Shown in pieces: positions 50,600 to 59,696 of a stretch of 64,000 nucleotides of DNA. The stretch covers positions 1 to 64,000 of the forward strand of contig CAZEUG010000008.1 of assembly GCA_964515055.1 (NCBI GenBank). The letters are read 5' to 3'. The notes beneath the pieces are model-generated. The model had not been told where the DNA came from. It ran no database searches and was given only the letters and a program-made list of their open reading frames with translations. The position numbers and the translations under genes were made by a program. This stretch comes from QAMX01 sp964515055. Lineage in GTDB: Bacteria; Bacillota; Clostridia; Oscillospirales; QAMX01. The first letter of the stretch is position 1; each line of letters starts with the position of its first letter.

Positions 50600-52273
50600 A
50601 TGAAATATGCAATCGGTGTCGATTTCGGCACGTTGAGCGGCCGTGCGCTGCTCGTTGAAGTGGAAACCGGCCGCGAAGTCGCAACGGCGGCTCGCAACTA
50701 TACCCATGCCGTCATGGATGAATATATGCCGGACGGCGTCACCAAGCTCCCGCCGGACTGGGCACTGCAACACCCGGCAGATTATCTGGAGGTTCTCCGC
50801 GAAACGGTGCCGTCCGTGCTGGCACAGTCCGGTGTTTCGCCGGATGACGTCATCGGGATTTCGGTGGATTTCACCTCCTGCACCATTCTTCCGATTCTGG
50901 CAGACGGTACGCCGCTCTGCTTCCTGGACGATATGAAGGACAACCCGCACGCCTATGTCAAGCTCTGGAAGCATCATGCTGCGCAGAAATACGCAGACCG
51001 CGTCAACGAACTGGCGATCAAAGAAGACCCGGAACGTCTGGCGCGCTACGGCGGCAAGGTCTCTTCCGAATGGCTGCTCCCAAAGGCCTGGCAGATTCTC
51101 GATGAAGCGCCGGACGTGTATGCACGCGCCGACCGCCTGATCGAAGCAGGAGACTGGATTGTGATGCAGCTGACCGGCCGGGAGTGCCGCAGCGCCTGCG
51201 CCGCTGGCTATAAGGCGATGTGGCACAAAGCCGACGGCTATCCGTCGGAAGATTTCCTGACCAAACTCGATCCGCGCCTGACCCATCTGGTCGATGAAAA
51301 GCTCTCACGTGAGATTCATCCGCTGGGGGAAAAAGCCGGAGATATCAACGCGCATGGCGCGGAGCTCTGCGGCCTGAATGAAGGAACGGCCGTCGGCATC
51401 TCTGTCATTGACGCACACGTTGCCGCACCGGCAGCCGGCGTCTGTACACCGGGCAAAATGCTGCTGATTATGGGAACGAGCACCTGCCATATGCTGCTGA
51501 GCGACAAGGAACAGATCGTTCCGGGCATGAGCGGCGTCGTGGAAGACGGCATCATCGGCGGCTACTACGGCTACGAGGCCGGACAGGCCTGCGTCGGTGA
51601 CCATTTTGACTGGTTCGTCAAGAACCTGGTTCCGGAACAGTATGCGCTGGAAGCGCAGAAGCGCGGAATCTCCATCCACAAGCTGCTCCGTGAAAAGGTC
51701 GCGGCCCAGAAACCGGGCGAAAGCGGTATCCTTGCGCTCGACTGGTGGAACGGCAACCGCTCCATCCTGGTCGATGCCGAGCTGAGCGGACTGTTTGTCG
51801 GCATGACACTGACCACCAAACCGGAAGAGCTGTATCGCGCCCTGATTGAGGCGACGGCCTTCGGTACACGCGTCATCATCGAGGCATTCGAACAGAATGG
51901 CGTCGCGATTGATGAGCTGATCGCCGCCGGTGGCATCGCGGAGAAGGATCCGATGATGATGCAGATTTACGCGGACGTCACGAACCGTGAAATCCGCCTG
52001 TGCGGTTCATCACAAGCCTGCGCACTGGGCGCAGCCATGTTCGGCGCAGTGGCCGCCGGTGCAGAGCGCGGCGGATATGACTCCGTGGCAGAAGCGGCTG
52101 AACATATGTCCAGCCTGAAAGACCTGGTTTATCGCCCGAATGCAGAGAATCATGCAACCTATGACCTCCTTTATCAGGAATATCGCAAACTGCATGACTA
52201 TTTTGGTCAGGGCGGCAATGATGTCATGAAGCGCCTGCGCGCACTGAAACGTTCCGCGCGGAGCGCCGAGTAA
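50600..52273 (+). CDS. araB: Ribulokinase-type FGGY carbohydrate kinase
   Basis: 557 residues. Begins YAIGVDFGTLSGRALLV, the ribulokinase-type phosphate-1 motif. MGTSTCHMLLS and WNGNRSILVDAELSG are typical of AraB; AAGGIAEKDPMMMQIYADV is the adenosine motif. Phosphorylates a ketopentose such as L- or D-ribulose with ATP. Next to fucI, D-ribulose made from D-arabinose is a likely substrate, but the family name rests on similarity. GTG 50576 in the hairpin is an alternative start; ATG 50600 is where homologues begin. Confidence 0.88.
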   Translation: MKYAIGVDFGTLSGRALLVEVETGREVATAARNYTHAVMDEYMPDGVTKLPPDWALQHPADYLEVLRETVPSVLAQSGVSPDDVIGISVDFTSCTILPILADGTPLCFLDDMKDNPHAYVKLWKHHAAQKYADRVNELAIKEDPERLARYGGKVSSEWLLPKAWQILDEAPDVYARADRLIEAGDWIVMQLTGRECRSACAAGYKAMWHKADGYPSEDFLTKLDPRLTHLVDEKLSREIHPLGEKAGDINAHGAELCGLNEGTAVGISVIDAHVAAPAAGVCTPGKMLLIMGTSTCHMLLSDKEQIVPGMSGVVEDGIIGGYYGYEAGQACVGDHFDWFVKNLVPEQYALEAQKRGISIHKLLREKVAAQKPGESGILALDWWNGNRSILVDAELSGLFVGMTLTTKPEELYRALIEATAFGTRVIIEAFEQNGVAIDELIAAGGIAEKDPMMMQIYADVTNREIRLCGSSQACALGAAMFGAVAAGAERGGYDSVAEAAEHMSSLKDLVYRPNAENHATYDLLYQEYRKLHDYFGQGGNDVMKRLRALKRSARSAE

Positions 52274-52342
52274 ATCGAAACGACAGCTGCACGCCCCTGA
52301 CAGCCGGGGCGCGGCGCAGCAAATTTGAAATGAGGGATTCAA

Positions 52343-53215
52343 ATGAGCACATTCCTTCCGTTCCGTGTAGATTTGTCCGGAAAAGTCGCCGTTGTCACAG
52401 GTGGGAGCGGCGTGCTTTGCTCCGGTTTTGCCAAGGCACTGGCTGCCTGCGGCGCATCCGTGGCCGTCATCGGTCGCAACCTTGCAAAGGCACAGAAAGT
52501 GGCTGACGAGATCATCGAAGAAGGCGGAAAAGCCATGGGCATCTCCGCCGATGTCCTTGATAAGGACGCCCTCGCAGCCGCCAGAGAACAGATTAACAGC
52601 ACCTTCGGCACCTGCGATATCCTGATCAATGGTGCCGGCGGCAACCATCCGAGCGGCACGACCACCAAGGAATACCTGTTCCCGGAGGATATGGAACAGA
52701 TTCGCGCACAGACCAGCGAAATCGTGACCTTCTTTGATCTCGACTTTTCCGGCGTGCAGTCGGTTCTGGATCTGAACTTCCTGGGTACACTCCTGCCGAC
52801 TCAGGTGTTTGCAGTCGATATGGCCGAAAAACCGGGCGCAGTCGTCCTGAATGTCTCTTCCATGAACGCATTCCGCCCGCTGACCAAAATCCCGGCCTAT
52901 TCCGCAGCTAAAGCGGCAGTTTCCAACTTCACACAGTGGCTGGCCGTTCACTTTGCACCAGTGGGCATCCGCGTCAATGCCATCGCTCCCGGCTTCTTTG
53001 TGACGGAACAGAACCGCACACTCCTGATGAACCCGGACGGCAGCCTGACGCCGCGCTCCGAGAAAATCATCTCCCATACGCCGATGAACCGCTTCGGCAA
53101 AACGGATGACCTGACTGGCACCCTGCTGTGGCTGGTCGATGAACAGTCCTCCGGCTTCGTCAACGGTGTAGTCGTCCCGGTCGATGGCGGCTTCGCGGCC
53201 TATTCCGGCGTTTGA
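52343..53215 (+). CDS. SDR family oxidoreductase (mannonate/fructuronate reductase-like)
   Basis: 290 residues. Short-chain dehydrogenase: nucleotide-binding TGGSGVLCSGFAKAL, NGAGGNHP, catalytic SSMNAF...Y...K in AYSAAKAAV. Insertion PEDMEQIRAQTSEIVTFFDLDFSG is typical of the D-mannonate oxidoreductase (YjmF) branch. Probably reduces or oxidises a sugar acid or keto-sugar with NAD(P). Starts 70 nt after araB; a GCCCC/GGGGC hairpin lies between them. Confidence 0.85.
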   Translation: MSTFLPFRVDLSGKVAVVTGGSGVLCSGFAKALAACGASVAVIGRNLAKAQKVADEIIEEGGKAMGISADVLDKDALAAAREQINSTFGTCDILINGAGGNHPSGTTTKEYLFPEDMEQIRAQTSEIVTFFDLDFSGVQSVLDLNFLGTLLPTQVFAVDMAEKPGAVVLNVSSMNAFRPLTKIPAYSAAKAAVSNFTQWLAVHFAPVGIRVNAIAPGFFVTEQNRTLLMNPDGSLTPRSEKIISHTPMNRFGKTDDLTGTLLWLVDEQSSGFVNGVVVPVDGGFAAYSGV

Positions 53216-53238
53216 TAGACAGGAGGAAGTCCTTATTT

Positions 53239-54318
53239 ATGAAAACAGAACTCCGCAAAGACTGTAAGGTTGCCCTTCTGGTTCCGACAAGCATGGGCGT
53301 CCGCATCACGCCGACCATGCGCCAGCCGGTTCATGTCAGCGATACGTTTACCATGCAGGCCACCAGCGCCGAGTCCAACGTGCTCAACATCTCCGCATCG
53401 CTTGGTCTGCCGACGAAAGCGCTGACGGCTTTTGTCAAGGACAGCCCGATTGCCCTCTTCATTCAAAACGAGCTGAGAAAACGGAACATCGCCTTTGAAG
53501 GCAAAGAAGTGGAACAGGGCGGCCCGTGGGGCTACCGCCATCAGTTCAATATCGCCGATTCCGGCTATGGCGTCCGCGGCCCGCGTGTTCAGAATGACCG
53601 TGCGGGCGAGGTCGGCCTGACCATCGCAGCCGAAGACTTTGATCTGGAACGGATTTTCGGGGAAGAAGGCGTGGCCATTCTGCATATGAGCGGTCTGTTC
53701 GCGGCGCTGAGCCCCTCCACCAGCGCATTCTGCCGCGAGCTGGCAAGAACTGCCAAAAAGTACGGAACCGTGATTTCCTTTGACCTGAACTACCGTGCTT
53801 CCTTCTGGAAAGGCCGTGAACAGGAACTTTCCGAAGCCTTCTCGGAAATCGCTTCGCTGTCCGATATCCTGATCGGCAACGAAGAAGATTTCCAGCTGGC
53901 ACTCGGTGTGCCGGGGCCGGAATCCGGCGGAAAAGATATCACCGGCAAAATGGATCGCTTCAAGGAAATGATCCTGAATGTCCGTGAACGCTATCCGAAC
54001 GCCTCTGTCTATGCAACCACTCTGCGCCAGGTGATCAATGCAAACAATCACCTCTGGGGTGCAATTCTGCTGGACGAGGACGCGTGGTATACCGTGGAAC
54101 CGCGGGAAATCCCAGTGCTCGATCGCATCGGCGGTGGCGACGGCTTTGTCGGCGGCCTGCTCTATGCCATTCTGCGCGGATGGGATCCGGAAAAATGGAT
54201 TCAGTTTGGCTGGGCGAGCGGCGCGCTGGTCACAACCCTCACAACGGATTACGGGACGCCCGCAGATGAGGAAATGATCTGGAGCATTTATGAGGGAAAT
54301 GCCCGCGTCAAACGCTGA
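53239..54318 (+). CDS. PfkB family sugar kinase (KDG kinase-like)
   Basis: 359 residues. PfkB signature RIGGGDGFVGGLLYAIL with catalytic Asp (GAGD in most members, GGGD here). N-terminal half binds the sugar (SAESNVLNISASLGLPTKALT). Nearest known type is 2-keto-3-deoxygluconate kinase. With the SDR neighbour this suggests a sugar-acid branch. AGGAGG is the SD, about 11 nt upstream of the ATG. Confidence 0.83.
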   Translation: MKTELRKDCKVALLVPTSMGVRITPTMRQPVHVSDTFTMQATSAESNVLNISASLGLPTKALTAFVKDSPIALFIQNELRKRNIAFEGKEVEQGGPWGYRHQFNIADSGYGVRGPRVQNDRAGEVGLTIAAEDFDLERIFGEEGVAILHMSGLFAALSPSTSAFCRELARTAKKYGTVISFDLNYRASFWKGREQELSEAFSEIASLSDILIGNEEDFQLALGVPGPESGGKDITGKMDRFKEMILNVRERYPNASVYATTLRQVINANNHLWGAILLDEDAWYTVEPREIPVLDRIGGGDGFVGGLLYAILRGWDPEKWIQFGWASGALVTTLTTDYGTPADEEMIWSIYEGNARVKR

Positions 54319-54343
54319 ACCCCAAAAAAAGGAGCGGAATCAT

Positions 54344-55795
54344 ATGAAAAAAGCAGATATTGGTCTGATTGGCCTGGCAGTCATGGGCGAAAACCTTGTG
54401 ATGAATATGGAATCCAAGGGCTTCACTGTGGCCGTATTCAATCGGACGACTTCGAAAGTCGATGCTTTCATCCAGGGACGTGCAGCCGGTAAGAAGATCA
54501 TTGGCACCCATTCGCTGGCCGAACTGGCAGAGCAGCTGGAACGCCCACGCAAGGTGATGATGATGGTCAAAGCCGGCAGCGCAGTAGACGATATGATCGA
54601 ACAGCTGCTACCGCATCTGGAACCGGGCGACATCATCATTGACGGCGGCAATTCGCATTTCCCGGATACCATCCGCCGCACCGCTTATGTCGAGTCCAAG
54701 GGTCTGCTCTATGTCGGCACCGGCGTGTCCGGTGGGGAAGAGGGCGCTCTGAAGGGGCCGTCCATGATGCCAGGCGGTTCTCCGGCTGCATGGCCGTTCG
54801 TCAAACCGATTTTCCAGGCGATTTGCGCCCATGTGGAAGACGGTGCCGCCTGCTGCGACTGGGTCGGCGAAAACGGCGCTGGCCATTTTGTCAAAATGGT
54901 TCACAACGGAATCGAATACGGCGATATGCAGCTCATCTGCGAAGCCTATCAGCTGATGCGTGATCTGCTGGGCATGACGCCGGACGAAATGCATGAAGTC
55001 TTTGCTGAGTGGAATCAGGGCGAACTGAACAGCTATCTGATCGAAATTACAAGAGACATTCTGGCGTACCAGGACGAAGACGGCGAACCGATCGTTGACC
55101 ATATTCTCGATACCGCCGGTCAAAAGGGTACCGGCAAATGGACGGGGATTGCCGCACTGGACGAAGGCGTCCCGCTGACGCTGATCGCGGAAAGCGTCTT
55201 TGCCCGCTGCCTGTCGGCAATGAAGGAAGAACGCGTCGAGGCTGCCAAAACGTTTGCCCGCAAAAAGCCCGCCTTTACCGGCGACCGTAAGGCTTTCGTT
55301 GAGGATATTCGCAAGGCGCTGTACGCATCGAAGATCATCTCCTATGCACAGGGCTATACCCTGATGCGCGCAGCCGCCAACACCTACGGCTGGAACCTGA
55401 ATTACGGCGGCATCGCGCTGATGTGGCGCGGCGGCTGTATCATCCGCAGCGTGTTCCTCGGCAAGATCAAGGAAGCGTTCGATGCGAATCCGGCGCTGAC
55501 CAACCTGCTACTGGATCCGTATTTCAAGGGCGTGATGGAAACGCTGCTGGATTCCTGGCGCAATGTGGTTGCGGAAGCTGTGAAGAATGGCGTACCGACA
55601 CCGGCCTTCGCCGCAGCACTGTCGTATTTTGACGGCTACACCTGTGAACGCCTTCCGGCCAACCTCCTTCAGGCGCAACGGGACTATTTCGGTGCCCACA
55701 CCTATGAACGCCTCGATCATCCGCGTGGCGAGTTCTTCCATACAAACTGGACAGGCCACGGCGGAGATACGGCCGCATCGACCTATGTGGTCTGA
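54344..55795 (+). CDS. gndA: 6-phosphogluconate dehydrogenase, decarboxylating
   Basis: 483 residues. IGLIGLAVMGENLVMNM, GTGVSGGEEGALKGPS and ENGAGHFVKMVHNGIEYGDMQL with the catalytic Lys and Glu. Oxidises 6-phosphogluconate to ribulose-5-phosphate and CO2, giving NADPH. Last gene of the sugar operon and end of transcription. Both this enzyme and the ribulokinase feed the pentose-phosphate pool. ATG 54344 with AAAGGAGCGG upstream. Confidence 0.96.
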   Translation: MKKADIGLIGLAVMGENLVMNMESKGFTVAVFNRTTSKVDAFIQGRAAGKKIIGTHSLAELAEQLERPRKVMMMVKAGSAVDDMIEQLLPHLEPGDIIIDGGNSHFPDTIRRTAYVESKGLLYVGTGVSGGEEGALKGPSMMPGGSPAAWPFVKPIFQAICAHVEDGAACCDWVGENGAGHFVKMVHNGIEYGDMQLICEAYQLMRDLLGMTPDEMHEVFAEWNQGELNSYLIEITRDILAYQDEDGEPIVDHILDTAGQKGTGKWTGIAALDEGVPLTLIAESVFARCLSAMKEERVEAAKTFARKKPAFTGDRKAFVEDIRKALYASKIISYAQGYTLMRAAANTYGWNLNYGGIALMWRGGCIIRSVFLGKIKEAFDANPALTNLLLDPYFKGVMETLLDSWRNVVAEAVKNGVPTPAFAAALSYFDGYTCERLPANLLQAQRDYFGAHTYERLDHPRGEFFHTNWTGHGGDTAASTYVV

Positions 55796-55830
55796 TGCAC
55801 GAAGCTGCCACACTGGATTTAATGCATAAC

Positions 55831-55867
55831 AAAAGACGCCATATCCATTTGGATATGGCATCTTTTT
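55831..55867. terminator. Bidirectional terminator after gndA
   Basis: GCCATATCC-ATTT-GGATATGGC stem extended by AAAAGAC/ATCTTTTT. T-run on + strand, A-run on the left permits use by the reverse gene at 55886. Confidence 0.88.
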
Positions 55868-55885
55868 GTACAAAAAGATGGGAAA

Positions 55886-57151
55886 CTATTCCTCGACGTC
55901 GTCCAAAGCCATCTTGGGCGCAACGTGAACCGACACTGTGTGGACGCGTTTGGCATCTGCCTCCAAAACAGAAATCGTCAGGTTTTCGTAATCGAAGCTT
56001 TCACCGACGACCGGGATATGCCCCAATCGCTCAATCACCCAGCCGCTGACGGTTGAGGAATCCGTCTCCGGGTCAACGCTGACATCAAAACGGTCAAACA
56101 GATCGACCAAATCGGCGCTGCAAAGCACCTGATAGGTATCGGAATCTCGCTGGACAAACTCTTCAACCACCTGATCGTGTTCATCCCAGATGTCACCGAC
56201 AAGCTCCTCTAAAATGTCCTCCATCGTCACCAGACCGACGGTTCCGCCGTATTCGTCTGCGACAAAGGCCATGTGCGCCTTGCTGCGCTGCAACAGCCGG
56301 AGCAGATCACTGGTATTGACGGATTCCGGAATGAAAAGCGGCGGCTTTGTGATCGAAGTCAGCGGCTGACCGTCCCGGAGAACCTGATTGAAAAAGTCCT
56401 TGTAATGAATTACGCCGACAACATCGTCCAGCGTTTCACCGTAAACCGGCAACCTGGAAAACCCGGAACCGGTAAACGCGTCCGCAATTTCATCGAGGTC
56501 GGCGTCTTCCTGTACGGCGATCACGTCCACACGCGGCGTCAGAATATCCGACACCGCACGGTCGTTGAACTCAATGGCGCTGCGAATCAATTCGCTTTCC
56601 TGCTCATCAATTCCGCCGTCCTGCTCCGCTTCCTCCACAATGGTGATCAGCTCCTGCTCGGTATAGCGCTCCGGTTTCCGAATGGTGAGAATTTTGGACA
56701 GCAGCTTCTTCAACAGGCCAAACAGAAAATTCAGCGGAGCCAGAATGACGGCAATGATGCGGATGATCGGTGCAGAAAACAGCACGAAGGAATCCGCAAT
56801 GTCCTTGGCCAGATTTTTCGGTGTGATTTCCCCGAAAATCAGGACAGCCAGCGTCATGACAATGGTGGAAACTGTGGCGCCAGTGGCCGGCAGCAAACGC
56901 AGGAAAAAGACGGTGGAAACGGTGGAAAGCGTGATGTTGACAATGTTATTGCCAATCAAAATGGTGGAAATCAGCTGATCAAGGTCTTTGGAAACCTTCA
57001 GCGCGACGGCGGCGCGGCGATTTCCGTTTTCCGCAAGCGTCTTCAGGCGGATGCGGTTCATTGTGAGAAATGCGGTCTCTGTTGCAGAGAAATAGGCTGA
57101 CATCAGTAAAAGTGCCAGCATGATCAAAACGGTGGCGACGGTACTGCCCAT
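55886..57151 (-). CDS. CNNM/CorC (HlyC) family membrane protein
   Basis: 421 residues: DUF21 membrane domain (about 1-175, four helices; FSATETAFLTMN), paired CBS domains (about 195-325; SRLPVYGETLDDVVGVIHYKDFF, AFVADEYGGTVGLVTMED), then CorC_HlyC domain. Likely Mg2+ efflux/transport. ATG 57151 has AGGAGG 10 nt upstream. Own promoter at 57325. Confidence 0.92.
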   Translation of the reverse strand: MGSTVATVLIMLALLLMSAYFSATETAFLTMNRIRLKTLAENGNRRAAVALKVSKDLDQLISTILIGNNIVNITLSTVSTVFFLRLLPATGATVSTIVMTLAVLIFGEITPKNLAKDIADSFVLFSAPIIRIIAVILAPLNFLFGLLKKLLSKILTIRKPERYTEQELITIVEEAEQDGGIDEQESELIRSAIEFNDRAVSDILTPRVDVIAVQEDADLDEIADAFTGSGFSRLPVYGETLDDVVGVIHYKDFFNQVLRDGQPLTSITKPPLFIPESVNTSDLLRLLQRSKAHMAFVADEYGGTVGLVTMEDILEELVGDIWDEHDQVVEEFVQRDSDTYQVLCSADLVDLFDRFDVSVDPETDSSTVSGWVIERLGHIPVVGESFDYENLTISVLEADAKRVHTVSVHVAPKMALDDVEE

Positions 57152-57324
57152 CAATCAAAAACCTCCTGAATGAAATGAATTCCTGTCAATGCACCCGGAA
57201 CGCTCCGAAAAAAGCGGCGGACACTGCACTCAGGCGGAGGGTGATTGGTGGACAATGGCGGTTCGTCCATGAAAACTAACATCCTTTCTGTTGGACAGGA
57301 AATGCGATTTCTGTCAACACTATC

Positions 57325-57353
57325 ATTATAACATAAAAATCACAGGCTGTCCA
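57325..57353 (-). promoter_or_regulatory. Sigma-A promoter of the CorC-type gene
   Basis: Reverse strand: TGGACA (57353-57348), 17-bp spacer, TATAAT (57330-57325). Gives a leader of about 165 nt before 57151 in which no gene was seen. Confidence 0.75.
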
Positions 57354-57410
57354 CAAAAGAAAAACGGGAAATCCGGCAAAAACGGGGTGCAGAACCGCAA
57401 AACACCCTTT

Positions 57411-58154
57411 TTATAACGCAGAGATCAAGGAATTCAACGCTTTCCAGCTGTTTACACGGCAAAACGGAGTGCCGCCAGACGAATCCGGCAGCGCATCCGA
57501 ACGGATGGCTTCAGGCGCGTCCGGATCCAGCAGAACCGGGTAGAGCCCAACCGAAGCCGCCCCGCAGATATCTGCAGAGAGACTGTTGCCGACAAACCAG
57601 CACCGCGTCGGATCCGCTTTGGCTGTCCGCAACGCCACCTCAAACAGCAGGGGACAGGGCTTGCAGAACACATAATCAGCACTGGTGATCACAAACTCAA
57701 AGGAATGCGCCGGGAGACAATCGGCAATGGCCTGCCGGAGCGCTTCACCGGACATCGTGATGTTGGAGACGACCGATGTGCGGATGGCTTTTTCGCGGAG
57801 CAGAGCAAGCCCGTCTGCTGCATCTGCCATCGCCGTGTGAACGGCGTTTGCACGGTGAAAGACCATTTCCAGCTCAACTGGCGACAACGCCGTGGTGCAG
57901 CCTGCACGCGCCAGAACACATCGAAGCATCGGCTGCAGCGGAATTTCCAGATCGATATGATCCGGATGCGTCCAGCGGTCAATGATCGAAGCGTCCTCCT
58001 GCCAGAGCGACAACAGCGCCTGACAGTCCAGCTCCGCCGAATGCTCGGTGCAGTCCAGCAGCGCCTGCAGACCGTCCGCCGCACAGTAGTGCCCCTCATC
58101 AATCAATGTGCCACCATAATCGAAAAAGACCATATCCGGCCGAAAAAGTTTCAT
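57411..58154 (-). CDS. HAD family hydrolase
   Basis: 247 residues. Motif I is FFDYGGTLID: the usual DxDGT is DYGGT, so the second Asp (general acid) is Gly; this occurs in some HAD branches but should weaken phosphatase chemistry. Motif II VVSNITMSG, motif IV WFVGNSLSADICGAASVG, where the usual GDS is GNS. Cap domain between. Substrate unknown. ATG 58154 with GGAG upstream. Confidence 0.82.
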   Translation of the reverse strand: MKLFRPDMVFFDYGGTLIDEGHYCAADGLQALLDCTEHSAELDCQALLSLWQEDASIIDRWTHPDHIDLEIPLQPMLRCVLARAGCTTALSPVELEMVFHRANAVHTAMADAADGLALLREKAIRTSVVSNITMSGEALRQAIADCLPAHSFEFVITSADYVFCKPCPLLFEVALRTAKADPTRCWFVGNSLSADICGAASVGLYPVLLDPDAPEAIRSDALPDSSGGTPFCRVNSWKALNSLISAL

Positions 58155-58244
58155 CAGGACAGCTCCATTTCTACAAAAAAATTCAGATAGCGCTATTTTA
58201 TCATGAATCCGGACGCCTGTCAAGAAAAGTAACAGATTTTGTAG

Positions 58245-58273
58245 TTGTATTCCGATTGCAAAGATGATACAAT
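58245..58273 (+). promoter_or_regulatory. Sigma-A promoter of the phosphodiester glycosidase operon
   Basis: TTGTAT at 58245-58250, 17-bp spacer, extended -10 TGA, TACAAT at 58268-58273. Confidence 0.75.
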
Positions 58274-58324
58274 ATCGGAAGAAACCGCGTGAAGAAAGCG
58301 TGGGAACCTGAAGGGATTCATCGT

Positions 58325-59695
58325 ATGAGCAGACGCCGCTTCCAATATTGGATCAAAACCATCTGCAAAGCCATTGGTCTGACCGTGGCGAGCATTGTCA
58401 CATTTCTGGTCGTTTCGCTGTTTGTCCTGCTGTATGGCCCATTTCATCAGCTACGTGATTTGTACGTCATCACGATGCTGGAAACCAGTGCTGCCAAATT
58501 CATGGCCACCTGGTTTTTGAGCGATGCCAAAATCGCGGAAATTCTCGAAAACAACCGCCTTGAGGTGCCGGATGAACCGTCCGACCCCTCTCTCGTCAGC
58601 GTGGTCGTCTCCAAAACGACAGCCTCCACGGACACTCCGCCTGAAACGTCAACGCCGCCGGCAACCTCTTCCGAAACCACCACGTCCACCGATCGGAGCG
58701 ATGCTACGGCCGAAACCACTGCACCGCCGCAGATCACGGAACCCACAACCACAACCTCTGTGACGACGCTTTCTCCAATGAATACGGACGCACCGGCACC
58801 GGATGAACTGTTCGCCGACCACCCGGACGCCATGCCGGAAACAGACGGGCTGGACGGTTTGCAGTTGATTCGAGTGAGCGGCCCGACCTTCACGGGCTAT
58901 ATGCTGGTCATCTCCGACCCCTCCCGCGTGTCGCTCTGCGTCTCCTATTCGATTCTGCACGGCTATCAGAACGGCTGGGATCATACCTATGGCGAACAGC
59001 TTCGCTCCATGGTCAAACGCAACGGCGCAGTGGCTGCCATCAACGGCGGTGCATTTTACGACCCGAACGGCCAGGGCAACGGCGGCAGACCGGACGGCGC
59101 ACTCTGTGTCGAGGGCAATCTGCTGTACTGGGGGCCGGAAATCGAAAGCGCCGAAGCGTATGAAGCCGAAGTCCAGCGCATTCAGCAGGCTGTGGACAAC
59201 GGGGAAATCGCAGCCGATTCGCCGGAAGCCCAGCTGCCGGAACCGGCTGAATGGGAAAATCAGAAAGTCAACATCATCGGCATCAATCAGGATCACATCC
59301 TGATTCTCGGCCGTTTCACCAAAGCCGAATTTTTAGAACAGGGCTTCCGGGATGCCGTCTCCTTTGACAACCCGAACCCGCCGTTCCTCGTGATCAACGG
59401 CAAGGCCTCTACCGTCGTCGGAACCGGCGGCAGTGGCATTCAGCCGCGCACCTGCATTGGTCAACGCGCAGACGGCGCCTTCCTGTTCCTGGTGATTGAT
59501 GGCCGCGGAGCCGGCGGAAGCCTGGGCGCCACTCAGAAGGAGGCCATGAACCTGCTGCTCGAATTCGGCGCCATCAACGCCGCCAATCTGGACGGCGGCT
59601 CCTCCAGTGAGCTGATCGTAAACGGCGAAACCGTCTCGAATCCCTGCTCCTTCTACGGTCCGCGCTATATGCCGGACGGCTTTATGGTGCGCTGA
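58325..59695 (+). CDS. Phosphodiester glycosidase (NAGPA) family membrane protein
   Basis: 456 residues: one membrane anchor (about 14-40), a Thr/Ser/Pro-rich spacer (about 90-160), then a NAGPA/DUF2233-type domain: GAVAAINGGAFYDPNG, RTCIGQRADGAFLFLVIDGRG, NAANLDGGSSSELIVNG. Relatives cleave GlcNAc-phosphodiester bonds or act in polymer modification at the cell surface. AAGGG lies 10 nt before ATG 58325. The next gene begins 1 nt after the stop. Confidence 0.87.
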   Translation: MSRRRFQYWIKTICKAIGLTVASIVTFLVVSLFVLLYGPFHQLRDLYVITMLETSAAKFMATWFLSDAKIAEILENNRLEVPDEPSDPSLVSVVVSKTTASTDTPPETSTPPATSSETTTSTDRSDATAETTAPPQITEPTTTTSVTTLSPMNTDAPAPDELFADHPDAMPETDGLDGLQLIRVSGPTFTGYMLVISDPSRVSLCVSYSILHGYQNGWDHTYGEQLRSMVKRNGAVAAINGGAFYDPNGQGNGGRPDGALCVEGNLLYWGPEIESAEAYEAEVQRIQQAVDNGEIAADSPEAQLPEPAEWENQKVNIIGINQDHILILGRFTKAEFLEQGFRDAVSFDNPNPPFLVINGKASTVVGTGGSGIQPRTCIGQRADGAFLFLVIDGRGAGGSLGATQKEAMNLLLEFGAINAANLDGGSSSELIVNGETVSNPCSFYGPRYMPDGFMVR

Positions 59696-59696
59696 C

